This document shows, piece after piece, positions 11,450 to 23,056 of a DNA stretch of 64,000 nt. The DNA lies in NCBI GenBank assembly GCA_022414725.1, contig CM039462.1:129773113-129837112 (forward strand). The letters are read 5' to 3'. Position 1 is the first letter of the stretch. Every line of letters starts with the position of its first letter. The stretch comes from Microglena sp. YARC (lineage: Eukaryota > Chlorophyta > Chlorophyceae > Chlamydomonadales > Chlamydomonadaceae). A program made the translations under genes and the position numbers. The notes under the pieces were generated by a model. The model was not told the origin of the DNA. It ran no database searches and saw only the letters and a program-made list of their open reading frames with translations.

Positions 11450-11545
11450 TTTGAGGGGCGTGGTGTAAAGGGGAGCCTCCCGTATGCTGCAGCTGGGGAA
11501 AGCCACCATGGCAGACATAGTAAGTGTCACCCTCCAGGCAGTAGG
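11450..11545 (-). repeat. SINE-3'-end-like repeat, second copy
   Basis: Inverse copy of 9,225-9,315, about 90% similar by eye across the shared part. It abuts the hAT-like MITE that starts at 11,549. Confidence 0.5.
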
Positions 11546-11548
11546 AAG

Positions 11549-11742
11549 CAGGGTTCTACAAAGCGCGCGCGGCAGAGCGATTTTGCGCACGCTTTTTGAG
11601 CCCCACTGCGCGTTTTGCGCAGTTTTTTCTTTCCCTATGGGTGCAGAGCTCATTTTTTGCGTTTTTTGCACTACAAAGCGCTGACCAATTTGACGTTTGT
11701 GCGCTTTAAGCGCTGACCAATTTGACAAAATGTAGTACCCTG
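11549..11742 (+). mobile_element. 194-bp hAT-like MITE, copy 1, with 8-bp target duplication
   Basis: The ends are CAGGGTTCTACA and, inverted, CAGGGTACTACA. The flanks are GTAGGAAG on the left and GTAGGGAG on the right, an 8-bp target-site duplication with one change, as made by hAT transposases. The interior is rich in gcgc palindromes and has no ORF. A second copy of the same length lies inverted at 12,786-12,979. Confidence 0.85.
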
Positions 11743-11799
11743 GTAGGGAGCCTGACAGCTACAGCATTGGCACTGTTTCTCAGCTACAGCACTGGCACT

Positions 11800-12590
11800 G
11801 TTTCTTTTTTGGGCTATGTAGGGTAGCTTCCTACCAGCTCCATTAGCTAGACACTGGGCCGAGCCCAAATATGTCACCTGCATTGGAATGCCTGCTCTAT
11901 GTTCGTCCTAGCCGGCCCATGGGTCAAACCCAAAACTTGCACCTGCATTGGAATGCCTGCTCTATGTTGGTGCTAGCCGGCCCATGGGTCAAACCCAAAG
12001 CTTGCACCTGCATTGGAATGCCTGCTCTATGTTGGTGCTAGCCGGCCCATGGGTCATACCCAAAGCTTGCACCTGCATTGGAATGCCTGCTCTATGTTGG
12101 TGCTAGCCGGCCCATGGGTCAAACCCAAAGCTTGCACCTGCATTGGAATGCCTGCCCCATGTTGTAGCTAGCCGGCCCATGGGTCAAACCCAAAGCTTGC
12201 ACCTGCATTGGAATGCCTGCCCTATGTTGGTGCTAGCCGGCCCATGGGTCAAACCCAAAGCTTGCACCTGCATTGGAATGCCTGCCCCATGTTGTAGCTA
12301 GCCGGCCCATGGGTCAAACCCAAAGCTTGCACCTGCATTGGAATGCCTGCCCTATGTTGGTGCTAGCCGGCCCATGGGTCAAACTCAAAGCTTGCACCTG
12401 CATTGGAATGCCTGCCCCATGCTGGTGCTAGCCGGCCCATGGGTCAAACCCAAAGCTTGCACCTGCATTGGAATGCCTATCATGTCAGCTTTAAAACACA
12501 CTAGCTAGCTTTAGGTTTGGCCCAAGTTGGCCCAATGGTGTGGGAAAGGAGCTGTCTGGAAGCTGCTACGGGTAGCCCAAAAGTGAAATA
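11800..12590. mobile_element. Long-TIR MITE, copy 3, expanded by an internal minisatellite
   Basis: The left end cactgtttcttttttgggct continues into atgtagggtagcttcctaccagctcc. The right end is its inverse, ggagctgtctggaagctgct, then acgggtagcccaaaagtgaaatagtg. The element is about 790 bp instead of 190-290 bp in sister copies because a 65-bp unit array sits inside it. Confidence 0.75.
11885..12475. repeat. 65-bp minisatellite, about nine copies, inside MITE copy 3
   Basis: The unit reads gcctgctctatgttggtgct, then agccggcccatgggtcaaac, then ccaaagcttgcacctgcatt, then ggaat. The spacing is 65 bp (11,890, 11,955 and so on). Units are nearly identical, with tctatgttggt and cccatgttgta variants alternating. 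The array therefore grew recently. Confidence 0.9.
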
Positions 12591-12609
12591 GTGAGCATTG
12601 GCCCAATAA

Positions 12610-12745
12610 TGAGCCAGAGGCCTACTCTTTTGCGCCTACTATTTTTTGTAGGAGTGGCAATGCCATTCGAATTGAATCTTGGTGTCGCTGGTTTGTGTCG
12701 GGAGACCCACCTCCTGAGGTGAAAGTCCTTTCACAACTTTGAAAA
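12610..12745 (-). repeat. Dispersed repeat shared with 53,600-53,735
   Basis: The inverse of this segment matches 53,600-53,735. Both contain ctttcac/acccaggaggtgggtctcc, gacacaaaccaacgacacc and gttgccactcctacaaaa. The family is unclassified and only two copies are seen. Confidence 0.65.
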
Positions 12746-12785
12746 AAGGGTACGTTTCTGTGCTTTTATTAACCAGCACTGAGAG

Positions 12786-12979
12786 CAGGGTACTACATTT
12801 TGTCAAATTGGTCAGCGCTTAAAGCGCACAACGTCAAATTGATCAGCGCTTTGTAGTGCAAAAAGCGCAAAAACTGCGCGCTGCGCCCACAGGGAGTTGA
12901 AAAGACTGCGCGAAACGCGCAGTGGGGCTCAAAAAGCGTGCGCAAAATCGCGCTGCCGCGCGCGCTTTGTAGTACTCTG
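12786..12979 (-). mobile_element. 194-bp hAT-like MITE, copy 2, with perfect 8-bp target duplication
   Basis: This is an inverted relative of the element at 11,549-11,742 and has exactly the same length. It is flanked on both sides by ACTGAGAG (12,778-12,785 and 12,980-12,987), a perfect 8-bp target-site duplication. The ends are CAGGGTACTACA and (inverse) CAGAGTACTACA. It has no ORF and depends on a transposase elsewhere. Confidence 0.9.
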
Positions 12980-13054
12980 ACTGAGAGTGCTTGAAGTGTA
13001 TTCCAATGTACGTCTTTTAATTACCTAGCACTGGGATTAAGCTGCAAAACACTG

Positions 13055-13275
13055 TTAATTTTTTGGCGGAGCCCCCCCTTCTGGAGGGCGGGAGCCCCCA
13101 GGGTTACCCATTTGTCCGTTCGACCGACTGACCAAAACATTGAAGTCTGACACGTCAGCCAACTGTCTCATGACTAACTGGCTTCGGTTAGCTACAGTCC
13201 GTTGCCACGTGCCGTTCCGTTGCCAAAACACTCCGCCAATTTTCCGCGTCGCTTGCGATACTGCATAGGACTTTC
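13055..13275 (+). repeat. Dispersed about-215-bp 'ggcggagcccc' repeat, copy 1
   Basis: It starts ttttttggcggagcccccc, runs through gggagcccccagggttaccc, then atttgtccgt, and ends near ttttccgcgtcgcttgcgat, then actgcataggact. Other copies are at 47,880-48,095 (-), 50,155-50,375 (+) and 50,930-51,245 (-). No TIR, tail or ORF is obvious. Confidence 0.8.
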
Positions 13276-13500
13276 TATAGGCTACGCATGGTAGCTTCCA
13301 GCCAACTCCATTAGCCAGCCACTGGGTGAAGCCCACAGCTTCAGGCTGCACTAGAAAGCCCGTCGGCTTTCATATGCACTAAGCCGGCTTTCATATGCAC
13401 TAAGCCGGCTTTCATACACACTAGCTAATTTTGGGTGTGGCCCAAGGGCGGGGAAAGGGAGCTGCACAGAAACTGCTACGCGTAGCCAAAATGGAAAGAG
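13270..13500. mobile_element. Long-TIR MITE, copy 4
   Basis: The left end ctataggctacgcatggtag continues into cttccagccaactcc. The right end is the inverse, gggagctgcacagaaactgc, then tacgcgtagccaaaatgg. A short direct repeat of gccggctttcatatgcacta lies inside. It is directly joined to the 3' end of the 215-bp repeat at 13,055. Confidence 0.65.
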
Positions 13501-13650
13501 GCTTGTGCCTGGTTAGAGTTAGCTTGTGCCTGTTAAGACTCGTAAGCAAACAGGCCCTAGGCTTGAGTGCGCAACAATGCAAGCCCTGCACCACTCGAAA
13601 CTACAGTGGCCTTTTGGAAATAGTTACACAATAATGTATATTAAGAATAT

Positions 13651-13703
13651 AATTATATGATTATATAATCATTGAAGGATGATTATAAAATCATATAATC
13701 ATC
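13651..13703. repeat. AT-rich hairpin
   Basis: Left arm attatatgattatataatca and right arm tgattataaaatcatataat are inverted with one mismatch over about 21 bp, separated by a short spacer. Confidence 0.8.
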
Positions 13704-13834
13704 ACGCTTTCTAAACTTGATCTTAAAGTGCTGAAGGGTGAGCGGCGGAGCCATGGACAACCTTATCCGTCCAAGAATAAAAAGACAAGAGTTACTAAGT
13801 TGCATCAGTGCTGTGATCAAAGTCGAGACAAACT

Positions 13835-13927
13835 GTGAGCGATAACGATCCTCACGTCCCCCATTTGGACACCAAGTTTTCCTCATTGGTTACAATTGGT
13901 GGAGTCGGAGGGATCGTTATCGCTCAC
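13835..13927. repeat. Inverted repeat gtgagcgataacgatcctc
   Basis: gtgagcgataacgatcctc at 13,835-13,853 returns inverted as gagggatcgttatcgctcac at 13,908-13,927, with a spacer of about 54 bp. This could be the end of a foldback element or a structured transcript. Confidence 0.8.
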
Positions 13928-14012
13928 ACAAACACTCTGACAGCTTGAAGAGACAAAGATTTTGTCAGCTTGAAGATGTCCTATGTTGTGTTAGATTTGG
14001 CTGAATAGCTAG

Positions 14013-14332
14013 TTGTGGTGTATCATACGGATATAACCATAAGATTCCCCAATCGAACAACACGTTTTCCTCATACACCACATTTGGTTTCGGAGCTTGG
14101 TCGAGTGGGTCGACTGGACGGAAGTTGGGGCCTTCACAAGTACCACGCGGGTTCGATCCCGGGCGGGCGCATGTTGGAAACCTTCGCTAGGAGGGGGCCG
14201 GCTCGGCCGGACGTGCACATCTCAAACCGGAGGTGGGCGTCGACCTTCGAAAGGGGGGTGAGTTGTGGTGTATCATACGGATATAACCATAAGATTCCCC
14301 AATCGGACAACACGTTTTCCGCATACACCACA
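14013..14332 (+). mobile_element. 320-bp miniature LTR element (TRIM/SMART-like) with internal tRNA-like boxes
   Basis: Two 70-bp direct repeats (14,013-14,082 and 14,263-14,332) differ at two positions. Each runs from ttgtggtgtat to atacaccaca, a 10-bp inverted pair at the LTR ends. CTAG flanks both sides (14,009-14,012 and 14,333-14,336) as a target duplication. Right after the first LTR, tttggtttcggagcttgg resembles the plant Met-tRNA primer-binding site. Just before the second LTR, cgaaaggggggtgag is a good polypurine tract. There is no coding capacity. The interior also matches pol III box A (TGGTCGAGTGG, 14,098-14,108) and box B (GGTTCGATCCC, 14,150-14,160). TRIMs are non-autonomous and need proteins from another LTR element. 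An alternative is a SINE flanked by a chance duplication. Confidence 0.7.
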
Positions 14333-14337
14333 CTAGA

Positions 14338-14370
14338 CAGGGGAGCTGCCTGGAAGCTGCTGTGTAGGAT
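14338..14370. mobile_element. Long-TIR MITE, end fragment
   Basis: acaggggagctgcctggaag, then ctgctgtgtag, is the right end of the long-TIR MITE family. No left end is found, because the TRIM-like element lies directly upstream. Confidence 0.4.
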
Positions 14371-14649
14371 GCCTTGTATATAGTAGTATGACTTGCATAT
14401 AGTAGTATGACTTGTATATTAACCAGTCAATACTCGGAGAGAGTGTCAGAAAAACATACTAGACCATGCAATGTATACAATCATCATCTGGGTCATTGTT
14501 TACATTGCATGGACTTGTGTGTTTCGCTGACAGGGAGCGTGTGAGACCCGACTCGTGCGTGGGAAAACGTCGTGACAGATCGGGAGAAGTACCTGAGGCG
14601 ATTGAGGCGGAAATCCTTGCTTGAAAAATAAATTTCCACCTTGGTAGTT

Positions 14650-14715
14650 GGCACGAGTGCAAGCAAACGGGTTGGCTCCCTTAACCTCATGCCTCGCGTA
14701 CTATTCATGTATTTA
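14650..14715 (+). repeat. Fragment of the poly(C)-containing repeat family, 3' part
   Basis: gagtgcaagcaaacgggttg, then gctcccttaacctcatgcct, matches the segment that follows the poly(C) tract in the copies at 43,900-43,970 and 46,450-46,510. Confidence 0.5.
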
Positions 14716-14749
14716 AAGTTCCACCAAAGTAGCGTATCATAGTAATGAG

Positions 14750-14900
14750 AACGTCTGGTAGGGCGTGGTCTGAAGGGAGCCCTGTCTTACGGCGGTAGAG
14801 AATGGGCTGCTACTTTACCTGGACAAAGCTACCATGGCGGTTGACAGCGAAAGCGAACACTAAAGCGCATCCGTACGGATTCAAACCCCGCACCTTCTTG
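14750..14900 (-). mobile_element. tRNA-derived SINE, copy 2 (head truncated)
   Basis: The inverse of this segment matches the body of SINE copy 1, including the box B inverse (ggattcaaaccccgc), ctaccatggcggttgacagc and the ctggtagggcgtgg end. The box A part is missing or diverged. Confidence 0.75.
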
Positions 14901-14929
14901 TTTCTTCAAGCGTAGCGTATTGTGGTTTA

Positions 14930-15125
14930 CAGGGCAGCCCGTTTGCTTGCACTGGGGCCAACCACCAATTTGGGGGGGGGGGGGGGGGGGTATCCCCCTG
15001 GAGGAGGTTTTGGGCCTGGTCCATGTGTCGTCTGCGGGCAAAAATGGACTGGAAGGAGACAGTGGTACGGGTGCGAAGTTTGGTGCGGAGCTTGAGGGTG
15101 GCTACTTAGGAGATCCCTAGGCGGG
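14930..15125 (-). repeat. Dispersed repeat with internal poly(C), copy 1
   Basis: On the minus strand it carries ggatctcctaagtagccacc, gtctccttccagtcca and gacgacacatggaccaggcc, then a C19 tract (plus-strand G 14,972-14,990), then ttggtggttggccccagtgc and aagcaaacgggctg. The same order is seen at 43,725-43,980 and 46,365-46,515. The homopolymer therefore belongs to the repeat. Confidence 0.75.
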
Positions 15126-15129
15126 CGAG

Positions 15130-16080
15130 GTTGGAAAGTGCATTGATGGGTTTGGTCCGGGTTTGGTCCCTGTAGTACCCAACTTAACAACTGAGTATAT
15201 CACTTTATATACCTGATCTGTCAGAGCCTACGATAAGTTATTGTGCTGATTCCCTTTTCCACATATTTAAGCGAGTGGTTGGTGTCAGAGCAGTAGCGGT
15301 TTTCACAGTGTGGATGGGGGGGCATGAGGAGGTCTGGTTTGAGTTTGTCATAGGTGAGTTGTGCCTTGTCAGGGGGTTTCAGCCACGAGTGCAGCCTGTT
15401 CCCCAGTATCCCACTTGGGAGGTCCTACAGTTTGCCAGCGTCCATATACCTGAGTCCCCCCCCCCCCCCCCCCCCCCCCCGATCCCCTTTGGACATTGCT
15501 TTCTGTATTAATTTTACTGCAAGGTTGTGCCAATTAATATACCTGCCAGTAAAGGTTGGGTGCTTGCAGCCAGCCATCATGTGACTAGCCCCATCTTGGC
15601 ATGTGTGTCAAATTGGGCAGGTGTCTGATGAGGGTGGTGTGTTTGTTTGTGTTTGTGTGTGTGTCGGGGGGGGGGGGGGGGGGGGGGGGCACTGCCATAT
15701 GGCATTTCCATCAATCGGCCAGCTTCTTGTTCCATAAGCGGCCCCACCTAGCTTCATGGATTCGTATCTTCTGCCACCAGGGGACAGATGCCTGCGGCCA
15801 AAAGTGGTGGCTAGCATATGAGAGGTGCTCTGGGGATGCCGTGGTCCACAAGGAGGCGTATAAATGAAAATGAAAATGTAAACATCCAAGAATTGTCACA
15901 ATGACCTCACAAGGACGTGCCCAGTGGGATTAAGGGTACCGGATCGTAAGTATGCGCTGCTCGAGCTGATATCGCATCTAGATACCAGTTACCGTGCCGG
16001 TCGTCAACCCTCTGGACGGGCCCAAGCGCAAGGAGGCGTATACTGGTACATGCCATGCATGTTGTTTGGGAAATAGTTTC
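15130..16080. other. Gene-free stretch with C25 and G24 tracts
   Basis: I see no supported gene. It contains a C tract (15,456-15,480), a (GT)n run leading into a G tract (15,650-15,689), and ordinary mixed sequence. ORFs here are short and framed by the homopolymers. Confidence 0.5.
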
Positions 16081-16084
16081 ACAT

Positions 16085-16116
<32 letters not shown>

Positions 16117-16200
16117 ACATTTTCCTGGTGCCCTACTGGACTCCAAATGTGCCCTCGGCTTAATGGGGTCAAGGGGGACTTATGAACATCATGCACAAAG
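16081..16200 (-). mobile_element. Retroelement fragment with (CAT)n tail, copy 1
   Basis: On the minus strand it reads catgatgttcataagtcccc, then cttgaccccattaagccgag, then ggcacatttggagtccagta, and ends in (CAT)9. Copies on the plus strand at 20,090 and 61,150 have the same body and the same tail, so this is a 3' tail of a SINE or LINE. Confidence 0.7.
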
Positions 16201-16675
16201 AAGAAAAGAAAAATAAATAATTTGATGTGCCATTCTGATTGGTGAAAAAATTCGTCTGTCACATTGATCAGAACAATGATGAGAGGCCGAGACCTCGATA
16301 ATGATATTGATAACCAGTACTGCTACTCAACCAAGGTCGTTCAAAACTTCATTAACATAACATTAAATTGTTGCCATAGACAGGCCATACATGATGACCC
16401 ACAACATCCGGGGGGGGGGGGGGGGGGGCAAGGGGGGGTCTTCCTACCATCCCCAAAATCACAGGTTATAAGCGGCAAAACAAATATGGTTCACATCTCA
16501 AGCACACATTTTGGGGTGGGGTGGGGGGTCAACTTTACATGTTACTAACTGTTATACGTTAGTCCCCGTGTCATGGTCGTTCTGCACCACTGCCTTAGTG
16601 CAGTATGGGTGGCGGGGATTTAGTCTCCCCAGTCCCCACCCACCTTGTTCTTTTAGCATAGTATGCTATTTGAAA
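16200..16675. other. Gene-free stretch with a G19 tract
   Basis: Holds a G19 run (16,410-16,428) and a segment (about 16,287-16,345, cgataatgatattgataacc, then agtactgctactcaacca) that resembles 18,425-18,475. No gene is seen. Confidence 0.4.
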
Positions 16676-16850
16676 GGATTGGTTCATTTGACCTGATTTT
16701 TTCTGTATGGGCATGATAAGGCTATTACCTGTAATTTCCCCTTGGTCTCATACTTATTTCCATAAAAAGGTGTGCGATGTCGACATCGTATGATATTTCA
16801 CGATACATCGTACGATAATTGAAAATATTGTACGATATTGACATCCCTAG
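16676..16850 (+). mobile_element. hAT-like TCGTACGAT element, 5'-truncated copy
   Basis: It matches the right half of the element at 16,884 (ttcatttgacctgatt, ccccttggtct, palindromic cgtacgat repeats) and ends ttgacatccct. No left terminus is present. Confidence 0.65.
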
Positions 16851-16883
16851 CTATTTGCTCTTAGCTCTTAGCTCTCCTATGTT

Positions 16884-17341
16884 AGGGCTGTCAAGCTTTA
16901 TACCGCCCGGTATTTATTTTACTGTGTACTGTACGATATATCGTACGGTGACCACGATACATCGTGTTTACCGTACGATGTATCGAGTTTGGTCCAAATC
17001 GGCTTTGGCTTGGGCTTGCGACTCGGCAGGTCGGTGGTTCGATTCTCGTCAGAAGCACCTGAGTCTGGATCAGGGAATGTATACCATACGATATCACATA
17101 ATATATCGTACGGTAAGAGACCACTATATTACCGTGTTTTTCTATCTCCCTCAGTATTGGTCCGTTTGACTTGATTTTAAGTGTATGGACGTGTAAACGG
17201 TATTTCCTGTTATATCCCCTTGGTCTTATACTGATTTTCCCAAAAAAAGGGTATAAAAATACCGTACGGTATCGATACCGTACGGTATATCACGATATAT
17301 CGTACGGTAATTGAAAATACCGTACGGTATTGATAGCCCTA
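16884..17341 (+). mobile_element. hAT-like element with TAGGGCTGTCAA ends and target duplication
   Basis: The left end is (T)AGGGCTGTCAA and the right end is TTGATAGCCCTA, an 11-12-bp TIR with one change. CCTATGTTA stands on both sides (16,876-16,884 and 17,342-17,350), giving a 7-9-bp duplication depending on how the terminal T/A is assigned. The TIR fits the YARNG start of hAT elements. Palindromes such as CCGTACGGTA and ATATCGTACGGT recur inside. A tRNA-like piece (cgactcggcaggtcggtggt, then tcgattctcg) lies in the middle. It is non-coding. Confidence 0.8.
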
Positions 17342-17350
17342 CCTATGTTA

Positions 17351-21793
<4,443 letters not shown>

Positions 21794-22004
21794 AGTGGAA
21801 CTCCTGCTGTGACGAAGTGGTATATAGCAAATATGTCGACTCATTTTGTAACCTCTAAAATTTAATTCACCTGTTCTGGTGGAATCTTGTCCGTCCTTGT
21901 TAGCTGTCATTTGTGTCAGACCTTGGTTCTGTCAGAATCCCTTTCTGTAGGAACGTTTTTCTCGGCAACAAAATTCTTCATTTTTTGCCTAAGCAAAAAG
22001 ACCC

Positions 22005-22225
22005 ATCCAGGGTTGTTCAGGAGGACCCCAGCCCTGCGTCCGTTGACACAACCAATTGTATGGCTTCGTCCTGGGACGCAACCGACCCATAGCCCCCGGC
22101 TGCCAACCCGCTGAAGCTAAGAGTGCAACACAACGGACCCTATCTACCTTGCATCTCGATACAGACCCTTCGACGGTAAGGGTTAAGGGTTGCGTCTGCT
22201 TTGCAGGACACAGCGTCCTTAAAAG
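22005..22225 (+). repeat. Dispersed repeat shared with 51,785-52,055
   Basis: Both contain ttcaggaggaccc, cctgcgtcc, gacgcaaccgacccatag or a variant, ctgaagc, aacggaccct and ggcgcggcgtcct or acagcgtcct. The family is unclassified. Confidence 0.6.
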
Positions 22226-22229
22226 TGGA

Positions 22230-23056
22230 ATGCATAGGGATTAGGGCATGCACTTTTATAATAGTGCTATTATACGCTCACGTGTAACATTTGGGAAGAT
22301 ATAAACGTTAAACAATCGGGTGCCCGTTGCCCAGGTGTAACAATTTGGAAGGCGTTCACATTAAATATCGGGCCATCTTTTGGCCCTGCCCGATTCCAGA
22401 ATTGGTCGAACGTATCTCCTTACATTCTGGCAAAAAAACTATCGCATCAGCTTCTGCATCTTTAATGCTCAAACATGTTGAGGGCACACCAGCGGGCATT
22501 GTTTTGACCCCAAGTGGCGTACAAGTTAGCACCGGCACTTGTGCATTTAAGAGGCTAAGACAGTGAGTGGTACAGACTACTATACTAGATAACCCTATTC
22601 AGATAGACCCTAGATACTACTTCGAAAAGTATGACAATACTGAACCCTTGATCCACTGTCCTGTAGAAGCTGAGACCTGGGTAGAGAACGCTAGTGTTTG
22701 AATTGTTGTCTTCGAACTGAACTAAACAAATCGATCAGGACGTGGAATTACGGCCACTTCCTGGCTAGGGATACAAGAGATTAGCCAAGAGATTGGAGGA
22801 ATTGCAATGCATGGACCATATAAACTTTATCATATCTTTTTTGGATCATTATCTTATGGACGAACCAATCAGGACAATTATGGACGAACCAATTATGGGC
22901 AAGCAGGCTGGAACCAGATCGAAGATGTGGCAGCCCTAGCTACGAGCGGTTAGTCAGCCTACATCATCTCCTGTGCCAACGAGGTGGTTCCTTTATCCTT
23001 CTGGCGTCAAACCTTGCCTGCTCTGCTCAACGAGCATCATCCGAAAGAGTTTAATA
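22230..23056. other. Intergenic region upstream of the aminotransferase gene
   Basis: No gene is seen. A direct repeat gaccaatcaggacaattatgg / gacgaaccaattatggg lies near 22,860-22,900. The promoter is presumably here but no element stands out. Confidence 0.4.

Noticed and set aside
17030..17065. A real tRNA gene inside the hAT-like element
   Set aside because: Only the anticodon-arm and T-arm-like part is visible; no acceptor or D arm pairs. The second copy at 39,485 has lost the box B sequence.
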